A DNA stretch of 64,000 bases from Eonycteris spelaea (lineage: Eukaryota; Chordata; Mammalia; Chiroptera; Pteropodidae), in the NCBI GenBank assembly GCA_003508835.1, contig PUFA01000313.1:434001-498000 (forward strand), written 5' to 3'. Shown one piece after another: positions 45,470 to 57,239 of the stretch. The first letter of the stretch is position 1. Each line of letters opens with the position of its first letter. A model generated the notes under the pieces. It was given only the letters and a program-made list of their open reading frames with translations, ran no database searches and was not told where the DNA came from. Position numbers and translations under genes: made by a program.

Positions 45470-47055
45470 AGGACCATGTCCTGGGTGTACCAGGCCCCCC
45501 GGATACACCGGGCCCCATTAACTCATAAAGAGGCCTTCAAATTCATGGTAAAAGAACTCTTTTAGCATGGAGGGATCAAAGTGCCCAACAGACCTTGACA
45601 ATATGTGTCTCAGCAGTTTTTGTGACGTGTTAAAAGATTAGGCACCCTTCCCTGGGTTTTTGTTTGTCAAGTGCTCCTCACTATTCTTGAAAACTCTGGA
45701 GAGGTGGGGCCCCCAACCACAAGATTGAATTTATCACCATCCTGGTAAAGAAAAGTCATGTGATATTTTCTTGTGGTCCTCAACCAGTTTGATGGAATAT
45801 ATGCATATGTACTATGTTATATGTCATTAAATATATATGAGGATTATTGTTGAAGAAGGGAGAGGATTTCTGTTTGGGGGATCCCTCCTTAGCACACAGC
45901 ACCCCACAGGATGAAAAGCACTTCATCTCAGGCCGGTGAAACACAGATATTGGGAGTTACAGACTGGACAACAAAGGTTATATTACACAGCACAAAATAA
46001 GAAATGATACATGTTCTAAACATATAAAATTGAGTGGAAGTAAGTCTTTTATTGAGTACATTAATTATTTTCCAATACAATTTAGCACATAGGCATATAA
46101 CGAATCTTAGTGAACTAATTCTTTTGTCAAATGGCAAAATTTTTATTTTGTACAATACAACAGTGAAAATGAGTACAAGACTTGAACTTGATTCCATAAC
46201 AATCATTTAAAAGAAGAAAATCGTTGACTTGTTTTAATGTTCTTAATGCATGTAAATCAATATCTAAGTGACAACTTATTTCAGAATATACCTTGCATAC
46301 AACAGCTGGATGTTAAATGAATCTTTCTAAATAAAACAATAAGTTGGATGCCACCAGAGACATAAACTTTTATTGTACGAAACGTTTTTATTTCATAGTG
46401 TAAAATTGGCAACTTTGGTGATTCATTGTTCATGGAACAGCTTGAGATGAGCGCTAAAATGTCGATTATTTTAATAGTCTAAGCTTTCTAAACCACTACA
46501 GATGTTTTATTCTAAGTATAATGGGAGGGTGAAAAAGAATGAATTCTTAAAAGAGCTGAAGCTCCATGTGCATCATCTTACAGAAATTGATACTAATTTG
46601 TGAAAAAGTAATTCATCTTGGTTGCATGTATTTGATTAATTTAAATATTTTTAACCTCATCAGTTTCATAGAGCTGTTATACTTGGAGAGACTTTAAGAG
46701 AAGTGGACTGTTATTAAGTGGATATGGGATAAAGAAGAAATATATTTGAAGATGTTTTTGAGGTTATTATATATGTTAGATTAATGGAGAAGAAATTATA
46801 TTCCAGCTGTGGAGGTAGTTACAATGCACTCTAAGTTGAAAGGGGTAAGGAGTGTAATTACAAATCCAGAGTCTAAATATGGAGACAAAAATTGTGTTTT
46901 GAGGAAATTTTCCCAATATTGCTTTCTACTCTATATGAGTTTGCAGATGTAGAAAGTCTTCGGTTTTAGTTTCTTGAATAATTTGCAAATTTGCCTTTTT
47001 TCATTTAATAGACACTTACATAGATTTAAATATCCCCATTTTGTCTTGGTAACAA
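45470..47055. other. unclassified stretch after the tRNA-like locus
   Basis: 45480-45530 is unusually GC-rich ('ccaggccccccggatacacc'), with GGTGTA/TACACC as a short inverted repeat. 45590-45940 has a different texture from its surroundings, but no family was recognised. No gene. Confidence 0.35.
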
Positions 47056-47059
47056 TGCT

Positions 47060-47570
47060 ATGACATAGATAATTTTCTATTGTGGTGTAACAAATAGTCA
47101 TAAATTTAGAGACTTTAAATAACTCAAATTTAGTATTATATGGTTTCCATGGGCCAGGAGTCCAGACATAGCTCAGCAAGGGTTTCATTCTCTGCTCAGA
47201 GTCTAAAGGCCAAGCTATGTTTTCACCTGGAGTCTTGACTGGGTGAGATGTACTTCAAGCTCCTTCCCATTGTTGGCAGAATCCATTTCCTTGATCCTGT
47301 AGGAGTGAAGACATTGAGTGCCACATTTTCCATTATATTTTCTTGTTAGCAGTCAACCAGGGACAGCCATCAGCTCCTAGAGAACATTGTCAATTTCTTG
47401 CCACATCCCCCTCTATAGGCATTTCACATCAAAGTTGTTTGTTTCTCCAAAGACAACAAGAGAATCTCTCAATCGAAATCTCTCTCTTCAATCTGCTAAG
47501 ACAGAGTCTTATATAACATAGTATAAATTACTAGAGTGACTTTCCCAGTGTATTTACAGGCCCCACTCAC
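47060..47570. mobile_element. LTR-like old repeat, family unresolved
   Basis: 'ccatgggccaggagtccaga', 'catagctcagcaagggtttc', 'gtcttgactgggtgagatgt' and 'ttggcagaatccatttcctt', then 'cttatataacatagtataaa'. Same architecture as 36620-36995 and reminiscent of MaLR/ERVL LTRs. Strand and name unresolved. Confidence 0.5.
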
Positions 47571-48935
47571 TGAAGTATGAAAGGGTTTGTTAAAATGCTC
47601 AAAGTCATAACTACTAAGTAGCAAGGCCACGATTTGAACCCAAGAGGTCTGCTACCAGTGTCTATCTGGTCAACTGTACACAATCCTACTTGTTTTCTGA
47701 TTTTTTCTAAGCTCTTAGGTAATACTGTTTCAGGGCATTATTTCTAATTAGACACCAAAATAATGAAGTGAGGCCACATTTAATTTCTGAACATGACAAA
47801 AATCTTGGACTGCTTCATAAAGATGAAGTTCTCCAAATCAAGCGTAGCCTCATGCAATTGTAGAAATTATTATTGTGCCACTGCTATTGTTATTATTGTA
47901 ATTTAGAATATAGAAATAGCAATTAACCATCCCACCTCCAGGAAGAACTATATAAACCTTTCCATATGCAGGGCTTTGGACGTGCATGCTGTCTGCCAAA
48001 TCACTTAGACATCAATTAGAGAAAACGTGATACTCATTAATTCCATTCCTGTATTAGGGAAAGTAAAACAATACATTTTCTACAGCACTTTAAGTAGCCA
48101 AAATTCATTTGAGTATAGCAAAATCTTGCTGGAGACTAGTAGACAACAATTCTCCATTTGACCAGGGATGGACAAATAGCAGCTTTTGATGTACGAGGAA
48201 ATAATTTATACATCCTAAAGAACTATTTTTAAAAAGTGATATAAAATATGCTTTTTCCAATTAATAAGAAATTACTCAACATCTATTATAACTAAGACAT
48301 TCTGATATTCACTGTGTATTTGTAAATCTATACAAAATGTCCTACCCTTAAGGAGTTCACTGAAACTATGAGAACAGGATAAACAATTACCATGTACTCA
48401 CATTTGTTTTAATAAAGGTACGTAGAGCAATAACACCACACCAAGAACTAAGACTTTTTCAGCTGTAAGTTAATGAAAGAGAGACTTTACAGATAGATAT
48501 TACTGCTGAATATCAAAAGGTAAAGTGGAATTCCAAGGGTAGAAAAGACAGGATGAGGGCAAGAGGCACATTTAAAGAGAAGTAACATGTTTAATATGAC
48601 AAAATGTAAGAGAATAGAAGGTTAGATGATTTGTAGAGTCTAGAATTGTGAAAAGAGTATAGGGGCTGTTTTGGGAATATAAATTTAGACTAAAATGGTA
48701 GGAATGAACCAGACCATTAATAGCCCTGTAGACCGTACTCATGCATTGGTGATTGACTGAATTTGGTTTCTCAGAAACAGATGGTTTAGTGATGTGTAGG
48801 CTTTTTCATTTGAATTAGCACATGTTAATTTTTGATGCTTCTAGATGGGTGTGTGAGCCAATATATTTACATTTTTTCTCTGAATAGGAATATAACCACT
48901 ACTTTAGAATCCACACAGTTATCATCACAGACTTC
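47571..48935. other. unique stretch, no gene seen
   Basis: No frames above 60 residues and no repeat that I can name. Confidence 0.45.
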
Positions 48936-48939
48936 ATGA

Positions 48940-49035
48940 TTGCTGAGACCTTTCTTTTATTTCTTGATGTATCCCATGTTCTCAGAGCAGTGGCGAACAC
49001 ATAGTAATGTCTCAGTAATTATTTGTTGAATGAAT
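48940..49035 (+). mobile_element. L2 LINE 3' end
   Basis: 'tcagagcagtggcgaacaca', 'tagtaatgtctcagtaatta' and 'tttgttgaatgaatg' form the L2 3' terminus. Confidence 0.75.
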
Positions 49036-49379
49036 GTGGACATTCTCTATAGCATGTGAAAAGTAGTTAAACTCGGGTGATTTTTATCCTCTTCCTTATA
49101 AATTACAGTGTTTTCTATATCTTATAAAATTAACATGTATAGTCTTTTATGAGAAAAAAGATGTTAAAAAATATAAGCATTTTAAGATATCGTTATGATT
49201 ATATTCTATTTTTATATTGCTCCAAATTTGTACAATGAAGATATATTACTTTCATGTTGAAAAATATTTAAATGTGATCATTGTAATTTTCTTACAAATT
49301 CTGTAAATGGCACTTACAGAATACTTTTTTTCCTTATGATTGAAACATCAAGTTTTCCTTCAGTGATACTACAGAGAGT

Positions 49380-49505
49380 AATATAAAGAGTACTCATGGG
49401 AAGTCAGATGAATTAGTTGCTTGAAGCTTTGAAATTACCTATAATGTAACTTTGGACAATTCCTTTCCCCTTTCTGAGAATTTATATGTGTAGATAGGTA
49501 GTTAG
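49380..49505 (+). mobile_element. MIR SINE fragment
   Basis: 'taactttggacaattccttt' and 'cccctttctgagaatttata' match the MIR 'ctttgggcaagttacttaacctctctgag' phrase. Confidence 0.5.
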
Positions 49506-49512
49506 AATAGAT

Positions 49513-49662
49513 CAGCAGTTCTCAATCCTATTGCATGTTGGGTCCCGCCAAGGAGTCTTCAGAAAATGCTGATAACCAAGCCCCAGTCCCCAAATTTATG
49601 ATTTAATTGGATCTGAGCTGGACTTGGGCATCAGTGGGTGGATGGATGGATGGATGGATGGT

Positions 49663-49694
<32 letters not shown>

Positions 49695-49754
49695 TAATTC
49701 TGTGTTTCCAGATAATTCTGTGTTTCTGTGTACAGGCAAGCTTGAGAAACACGG
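49513..49754 (+). mobile_element. MER3/MER20-like hAT MITE containing a microsatellite
   Basis: Begins 'cagcagttctcaatcctatt', continues 'ggagtcttcagaaaatgctg', 'aaccaagccccagtccccaa', 'tgatttaattggatctgagc', 'tggacttgggcatcagtggg', and ends 'cttgagaaacacgg'. Its right half is displaced by a compound tetranucleotide array. Confidence 0.65.
49635..49725. repeat. compound (TGGA)n(GATA)n(GACA)n plus 17-bp tandem duplicate
   Basis: TGGA units to about 49660, GATA units 49664-49677, GACA units to 49693, then two adjacent copies of 'agataattctgtgtttc'. The pattern fits step-wise slippage within the host MITE. Confidence 0.9.
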
Positions 49755-50875
49755 GCCTAGGGTTTATCTTAGTGTTCTTTCAGGTTTGATATGCTATAAT
49801 CTACTTGACTATACCAATTAAACCATAAAAAGAAGCATAGTGTATTACTCGTTTTCTATATTTTTGTTTTGTTAGTTCTGCCTTGTGGGGAATTTTACCG
49901 ACTAGTCCCTAAATTAATCATTCTGCATACTATCTTAGTATGTCATGTTGATACCTGTTCCCAGCTGGTTATTAAAGGGAAAGGATGTGGTTACTTGAAT
50001 TCCCAAGATTCTCTTCAGTTGTTCAGATACACTTTGAAGTTTTCTAGCTCTCGTCAAGTATATTCCCTAATGGCTTAAATTGCTCTCTGCTATAACACAG
50101 GGTTTCTATACATCTGGCCTATACAGGATTGATTGAGATACTCATTGCGTTAGACCTAATGTTTTCTAATTGAGGCAACCTGAATAATTGTGTGGATGAC
50201 TGGAGATGGGTGGGGAAGGCAGTTCTGGAAGAAAACAGAACAGTTGCATTCAGTAGGAAGACTTAGCCTTTAGGACTATGCTCCTGCCTTTGATGCTTTC
50301 TTGACTGTCTCTGAATGGAGCTCTCTGAAAGCTTTAAGATGATAACTCCTCATAAAGTTTAAAATATTCAGTCAATGATGGTCTGTCAGAAGAGGCAGAG
50401 TCTGGTTAGAGAAGCAATCTAAGCAGGAGTGAATTCTGAGCCTCACATCTATCCCAAGCATTCTCCTTGTATTTCCTGTAGGGAGGAAAGCTGGAGTGGA
50501 GGATAATGGTACATGGAGAATTTGACTACTCAAATGTGGAGGTGAAGCAGAAAGAGAAATGATCTCTCATTTTCCATATATCACCAGCATATATGATATT
50601 AAAGTCATATGACTAGATTTTGAGTGCAATTAGAAATGGATTTAGTGACTTTGCAGTATAGTGAGCACTGGGGTGATGAGGAAGATTCTTAAAAAGCTAT
50701 GGTCCTTGCTTTCTAAGATTATAATCTAGAGTAAGGAGAAATACACACACACACATTGTGACAAACACATGTGTCAAATGTTAATGTCAAATGGGGAGGT
50801 GGTTGAAGTACAAGATAGTAGATTAAATCATGGGGAGAAACATCTTAATCAATAACATGTTTCCTAATATCTTTC
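49755..50875. other. unique stretch, no gene seen
   Basis: One 69-residue frame (49869-50078) without recognisable content. A short CA run at 50742-50756. Confidence 0.4.
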
Positions 50876-50879
50876 TTCT

Positions 50880-50970
50880 TGGATAGTCTATTCTTACTGT
50901 CTAGAACAGTGCGAGTTAAAGAATAGGTGCTCAGTAAATAGCCGTTTAATGAATAAATGAAAGAGTTATT
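50880..50970 (+). mobile_element. L2 LINE 3' end
   Basis: 'ctgtctagaacagtgcgagt', 'aataggtgctcagtaaatag' and 'tttaatgaataaatgaa' match the L2 terminus. Confidence 0.7.
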
Positions 50971-51059
50971 TTTCATTCTCTTTCACCATGGTTTTTAATG
51001 GCTGATCTCCTCTACAGTTTTTGTGAGATGAGAATTCATTACCTGTCTTTATTCTTAAT

Positions 51060-51945
51060 CTCTATTGTTATACTATTTGCATACAGCAAAATTTATTATG
51101 TTTACCTGTATACTTTAATGACTTGACAAATACATACAGTTGTATAGACACCATCACAATCACAATACAAAATGTTTTCATCAACCACATAAGAACTCTT
51201 TTTGACCTTGCAATAAATCGCCCCTCCATACTTAGCCCCTGGCAAGCACTGATCTGTTTTCTATACTCTATTTGACTTTTCTCAAATTTCATATAAGTAG
51301 AATCATACATTAAGAAGTATTTTGTTTGAGTTCTTTCACTTAGCATAAAACTTTTGAGACTCATCCATGTTGTAAATTTTTCAGAAGTTCATTCTGTGGA
51401 TGAACCATATTTCGTTTATTCAAATACTAGTAGATAAGCAATCTATTGCTGCTTCTAGTTACTTTCTACTATCAAGAGAGAGCTACGATGAATATTTAAG
51501 CACAAGTCTTTGTGTGGATCTATGCTTGGAGCTAACAATGTGTGAATCATTTATCTTGAGTAAATAGCTAAGAATGGGATTGCTAGACAGGTAGTAATAT
51601 CTGTTTAACACACAGATTTTCAAAGGCACCATCATTGACGTTACCACCAGCAATATATCAGAGTTTCAGGTGTTCCACAACACTGCTCATACTTAGGGCT
51701 GTCAGTCTTTTTACTTTAACTTTAACAGTTTTATTTGGTGTACAATGGTAACACAGCATGGCATTAAGTTACATTTACCTGGTAGCTAATAATGTGATCA
51801 TATAATGCACTTATTTACATTCTGAATATCTTCTTTGCTGAACTTGCCCTTGAAATATGTTACCCTTTATTTGAACGTTGGTGCTTTTTGCTGTTGAGTT
51901 GTAAGAGTCCTGTATTATTCTGGATGCAAATTCTTCATCGTGTAT
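51060..51945 (-). mobile_element. old L1 (L1M) 3' UTR and ORF2 end
   Basis: Antisense order: 'acttgacaaatacatacagt', 'gacaccatcacaatcacaat', 'cccctggcaagcactgatct', 'tttcatataagtagaatcat', 'tgagactcatccatgttgta', 'gagtaaatagctaagaatgg', 'accaccagcaatatatcaga'. Strongly decayed but collinear. The 98-residue minus frame at 51068-51364 is relic sequence. Confidence 0.8.
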
Positions 51946-52145
51946 GTAGTTTTTTTATTATTATTGAGGTAAAATTCATATAACAAAATTCTCTGTTCTA
52001 ACCATTTTACAGTATACAATTCAATGACTTTTCATCTACTGAGAATATTTTACAACCATCGCCACTGTCTAAATCCAGAACATTCTCAATACCCCAAAGT
52101 TAACCCTGTACCATTAAGCATTCACTTTCCATGCTTGAAACCTGG
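51946..52145 (-). mobile_element. second old L1 3' end
   Basis: 'tattattattgaggtaaaat', 'tcatataacaaaattctctg', 'taaccattttacagtataca' and 'ttacaaccatcgccactgtc' are the start of an antisense L1M 3' UTR. Adjacent to, but distinct from, the preceding copy. Confidence 0.8.
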
Positions 52146-52152
52146 TTTAATT

Positions 52153-52751
52153 GTGATAGTTAATTTTATCTGTCAACTTGGCTGGGCCGTGGTACCCAGA
52201 TATTTAGCCACACATGTCTGGATATTGCTATGGAGGTAGTTTTTGATGAGATTAACATTTAGATCACTAGAATTTGCGTAAATCTGATTATTCTACATAA
52301 TGTGGATAGACCTCAATAAATCAGTTGAAGGCCTTAAGAAAAGACAGACTTGCTCTAAAGAAGTAATTGCGCCAGCTGACTGTCTTTGGATTTGAGCTGC
52401 AACCATCATCTCTTCTCCTGGGTCTCCAAGGTGTCAGATTATCCTGCAGATTTTGGAGCTGCCAGCAGGTTCAAGACCTAGAAGAGCTGATGTTTCAGTT
52501 TGAGTCTGCAGGTCAGAAAATATCAATGTCCTATTCAAGCAGTCATGCAGGAAGGGTCCCTCTATTTTCTTCTATTTATATCTTCAATTAATTGGATGAC
52601 CTCTACCCACATTAGAGAAGCCAATCTGTTTTACTCTGTCTACCAATTCAAAAGTTAATCTCATCCAGAAACACTCTCATAGACATATCCAAAATAATGT
52701 TTGGGCAGATATCTGGGTACCCTATGGGCCAGTCAAGTTGACACATCAAAT
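52153..52751. repeat. large imperfect inverted repeat made of two arms of one repeat family
   Basis: The left arm opens 'tgatagttaattttatctgt', 'caacttggctgggccgtggt', 'acccagatatttagcc'. The right end, reverse complemented, reads 'tgatgtgtcaacttgactgg', 'cccatagggtacccagatat', 'ctgcccaaaca'. Similarity continues inwards through the 'gatgagattaac', 'aatgtgg(a/g)tag', 'tca(g/a)ttgaag' and 'ctcttct...gggtct' blocks towards about 52450. The sequence family is familiar (a common mammalian MER/LTR-type repeat), but I cannot name it. Either two copies inserted head-to-head, or one element with long terminal inverted repeats. Confidence 0.7.
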
Positions 52752-52759
52752 TTCTCATA

Positions 52760-54160
52760 ATGAATATGTTAAATGCAATTCTCATGAGGTCTCAGAAAGG
52801 AGAACTATCTTCTTAGAAAATACATGTATATTGTATGGCTAGAATGTTGATAGAAATAGGAACATTAATGGCTCTTCCGTTGATGTCTCAGATGGAAATG
52901 AGGAACTTGCTGTTGGAAACTGGGCAAAAAATGATTCCTTTTAGAAAGTGATAGAGAATGTGGCTGAATTATGTTCTACTGTTTTGTGGAAAGTAGAACA
53001 TGTAAGTAATCAACTGAATAGATTTTCCCTGCAAAGTGTGAAAGGAGTGACTAACATTCAGTTCTCTTTTTATTGCCGTACACATCTCTGTCTTTAGACG
53101 TAACTGATGTCTGCATTTCCTGAGTCTTTCTGGGATGCTACAGCACAGATTGGTTTGCTTGTTGGCTTTTTACCCTGTAGATACTTAAATTTCTCTGCAC
53201 TGTGAAGTCAGTTTCCACTTATCCATCAGCTTTTCAGCTTCTAAAATTGTGTTGCATTTCTTGGAATCTGTTGCTTCTTCTCTTTTCTTTGACCTTACAG
53301 ATTTATGACTTTAAATATTTTGCTGTCATTTTAGTGGGGTTTTGGTTGAGAACAGAGGTTAACATGCGGATTAAGTTCACCATGTTGAATGAAATAAATG
53401 CTTATGACTGACTTTTAGGGATCTTGGGAGCTCCTCAGTCTGACATGATAAAAGTTCCTCTCTTGCTGAATAGCCTTTCTGTTCAACATTTGATCTATAC
53501 CTTTAAAGTGAAGTAGACCATTAATTTGTTTATTCTAGTACATGAGTGAACTTGATCATTTATATGCTTTCAATTGAATTGAACTTGTTCTGCTGTGTTA
53601 TACATAGGTTTCTTCTCATCTTACAATAAACCATTATGAATTATTTTTTATAGAGGAAATTGTGACTCAGAATATTTGTAAATTATATAAAAACATGCAA
53701 CGAGTAAATGACAGAGTCGCAATTCATACACAAAGCCTTTTGTGAAATGTATTTGTAGCAACATCTCTCATTCCTGTGATGATAACTGCTTCTGTAAATT
53801 TTGTGAGTTTATTACATGTTTTAACAGTCAAGTATTTTTCGTATATTTAGTCTTTGCTACTATGGTTAGTTCCAATGGGAAATGATGATGAATCCTAGAA
53901 CCGTTGCCTTTTATACCTCTATGACCTTTAGGATTGAAAAAAGACCTCATTGGTTTAAGAGTTATTCCTGAATGATTTCTTTCCTCTAAATCCTACAGCA
54001 CTTCACTACCTGGGAGATCTGCAAAGAAGCTCTGTGGGGGAGTGAAGTAGGAGGTGAGTGAGATTATATAATTCGGTTTATAGATGACATAATTTCTCAT
54101 TGTTCCCACTGTTTGAGAGATAAGGAACAAAGGAGAAGACATGTGGGAGTGTAGAAAATG
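52760..54160. other. unique stretch, no gene seen
   Basis: A 69-residue frame at 53202-53411 lacks recognisable content. No clear repeats. Confidence 0.4.
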
Positions 54161-54164
54161 CAAG

Positions 54165-54460
54165 GTGGAGATATTAATGCTACCATATAATCTTCCGTGG
54201 GTGTTTAGCCTGGGGACTAGAAGACTAAGGGTAGACGTGCTAGTTGTCTAGAAATATGTGAAGAGCTGTCATGTGGAAGAGGGAGTAGATTTTTTTCCTG
54301 TAGGCCCAGAGGGCATAAGTAGCATTAAGAGGTGAAACTTACAGGAAAGAACATTTTTACTCGGTGTGAGGAAGAACTTTCTAATAGTGCACAGCATTGG
54401 AACAGGCTGCCGTGTGAAGTCACAGAAGTGTTCCTTCCAATGCTGAGAACCTATGAATGA
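54165..54460 (+). mobile_element. CR1/L3 LINE 3' coding fragment
   Basis: 'gaagagctgtcatgtggaag', 'gcccagagggcataagtagc', 'gaggaagaactttctaatag' and 'attggaacaggctgccgtgt' match the CR1/L3 C-terminal signature, in which RT-derived sequence encodes a '...WNRLP...' motif. Among the oldest repeats in mammals; frames are broken. Confidence 0.8.
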
Positions 54461-54461
54461 A

Positions 54462-54705
54462 GGGTCCTGCGGAAGAACAATTTCTGGATCAGATATATCT
54501 GCTTTCAAATTCTGACTTTGTCGCTTTTAGCTTTATGATGTTGGGAAAGCCATTGAACCTACGTAAGCTTCTATTTCGTTATTATGAAATTTGAATAAAG
54601 TATCTTAATTATCCGTTGATTGTGAAATTAAATGAGACAAGGCACATAAAGCACATTGCAAATTGTCTAGTATGCAGTCAGTAATAGCAAATACTTGTTT
54701 CACAC
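54462..54705 (+). mobile_element. MIR SINE
   Basis: 'gatcagatatatctgctttc', 'aaattctgactttgtcgctt', 'gatgttgggaaagccattga', 'cttctatttcgttattatga', 'gtctagtatgcagtcagtaa' in MIR order, directly after the CR1/L3 piece. Confidence 0.8.
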
Positions 54706-54709
54706 GTTA

Positions 54710-55762
54710 CCTTACTGAGCTTTTCATTGTTTGTACAAACCTATCACATCAAGCTGATGGAATTTTAATGTCATGATTTAAATTTCTAAGTATCTGATAT
54801 CAATAAAATGCAAGTGCCTTTAAGACTTGAGAGAGTTTAACCAATCTAAAATTTTCTTCACAGCCAACTTTCCCCATCCTGTCCCTCTATCCATGAAAAG
54901 AAAACTTGGGGTATATGACTTCCGCTTGTCAAAATTTAAGCATATGCAGGCCGGTAGAAATATTTTCCTTCAAAATAACACATCACGTGTTTATGTTTTA
55001 AATTTTGACTTGAAAAATAGTTGAATTATATGCTTACTAGTTTACTGTTGTTTTAAAGTTATTTTATTAAAGAAAAATGGTTTTGGTGCTATAAGCCTGC
55101 CCAGAGAATATTTTACTTCTTAATTATTTGTGTGGGAAAGTTAGTAGACTCCTACTTTACTTTAGAATTAAAAATAGAATTGCATAATACAATCAAATTT
55201 ATACCTCTGTGCTGTAACGAGTTACTTTAGAAGTTTATTTAGCCAAGGAAATAACAACTGTGTATTCAAATGGACCAGACAGACTTCATGTGTGTTGATG
55301 TGTGTATAGCTTCAGGGTTGATCATGCCAAATGTATAGTTTTTTATTGAGGTGTGCACATATTACACTGTTTATCCTGTATTCAAATATGTGTAAGTGTT
55401 TGTCCTCATTTTCTGTGTTTGTCTAAATGATGAAGATTTCAGTGTATGTGTGCATTGAGAACATATATCTGGCTAACCGATAAGGAATGTTCATTTAAAT
55501 TTTGCTGGTACATTATTTCTAACTGAATTGCCTAATTGGTCATTGGAGTCATGAATTAGTATGGTTAATATTAGTCAGGTTGTATGACTAAAAATTTTTT
55601 CAATTTAGTTATTTTCTTCAGTTTCCATCAGTACTTTTTCTAATTAAAAAAAAATATATAATGGTGCCATAAAATATTGAAAAAATAATGAAGAAAATAA
55701 AAATATTCAATATTTAAAATCCAAACAAATCCAGTATTACATTTTAATATGCTTTATTCTAG

Positions 55763-55808
<46 letters not shown>

Positions 55809-56590
55809 CAGATGGAAGAAAGTAGTCATGGGAAGTGACATGCAAAGGAGATTGATATGTCAGTAGGGTAAAAACATTAGAATCGCAAATCTTAAAAATA
55901 ACACTAGGCCCTAGTAATTTCATGTACTTTGCATTTACATAGAGCATGTGGAAGTGGTTGATACTGAATTTCTTTTTGCCCTAAAAAGACTGAGTGACCC
56001 AACTGGTGTAGGGTTGTAGAAAAAGCATGTACAGTTATAGAATTTATATCCTGATTCTTCACATAATGTTATCACGAGCTTTCCTTTGTCCTTCAGTAAT
56101 CATTGAAAGTGTGACTTTTTTATGACTACACAATGATAATAAATCACAAGAATAGACTATAGTGTTTTTATTGATTTGTTTATTGGACATTTAAATTGCT
56201 TTCTATTTTTCACTTATATTAACAGTCCTACAATGAAGATATCTGTACTCAAATATTTTTCATACCTCTAATAATTTCCATTAATTATCTTCTTTATGCA
56301 TTTAGTAGATTAAAACATATTGAAGTTTTACGTTTTCTGATTCTTATTATGACATTACTTTCTAGAACATTTATAGTTGTTCTAGAACTACACTCCTACT
56401 AGGAAGGTAACATGAAAAAAATTGATGAACCCAATAAGGAGGACAACATAAGTAGTAGAAAAAGACCTACAGCACATTCAGACAGTGAAATTACCATATG
56501 GAGTTTAAAATAAAAGTGTTTTTTTTATTTTAAAAACAAATTTCTTTAAATAAAAAAAAATTTAATACAATTTTAAAAATAAAAATAGCT
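54710..56590. other. AT-rich stretch with (GT)n; no gene
   Basis: 56020-56390 may be antisense old L1 3' UTR ('ttgtttattggacatttaaa', 'ttgctttctatttttcactt'). The rest is unrecognised. No coding signal. Confidence 0.4.
55764..55807. repeat. (GT)n microsatellite
   Basis: About twenty-one uninterrupted GT units, the longest dinucleotide array in the window. Confidence 0.95.
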
Positions 56591-57051
56591 TTCAAAAACA
56601 GCAGAAATATTGGAAAAATAGTGGAAATTATGGGAAATATAGAAATGTAACTAGAATCGCTGAGAAGGAACCAAATTTATATTCTAGGAATTAAAAAATG
56701 CAGTATCTCAAATGAGGCCATAGTGAATATATTTAACAGAAGACAGGGCATAGCAGGAGACAGATGAGTAAAAGAGAAGAGGTATCAATTTACAGTAGTT
56801 ATTATGAAGCACAGGGCAAAAAAAAAATTTAAGCTTAAGAAAAATATGAGTACAGTAAAAGAAAAAGTGCAACATATGTAATTGGAGCTCCAGAAAGAGC
56901 ACAGAAAATAGAGCAGATACAATATTTGCAGATGTGTCATCTAATAAATTCATCACATAAATTCAGGAACCCCAGCGAATCCCAAGCAGAATAAATACTA
57001 ATAAAACTACACTATGTACTTCATAATCAAATTTTTGAAAGGCAAAGCCCA

Positions 57052-57073
57052 CCCCCCCCCCCCAAAAAAAAAA
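57052..57073. repeat. C12A10 tract
   Basis: Twelve C followed by ten A, inside the HAL1 relic. Confidence 0.95.
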
Positions 57074-57239
57074 TCTTAGGAAATTTGGAAACAAAGATGG
57101 ATTAGGTTACTTTCAAATGAGCATGGGTAATAAACAACAGTTGGACTTTATCCAAAGGCAAAAGATGCCATAAGGCAATTAATTGAAAGGCATTGTTAAA
57201 ATGCAGAAATAAAACAAATCCTAACAAAAAGAAAAGCTT

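Noticed and set aside
49635..49725. CRISPR-like array
   Set aside because: The units are contiguous tetranucleotides without spacers; this is a microsatellite in a mammalian genome.
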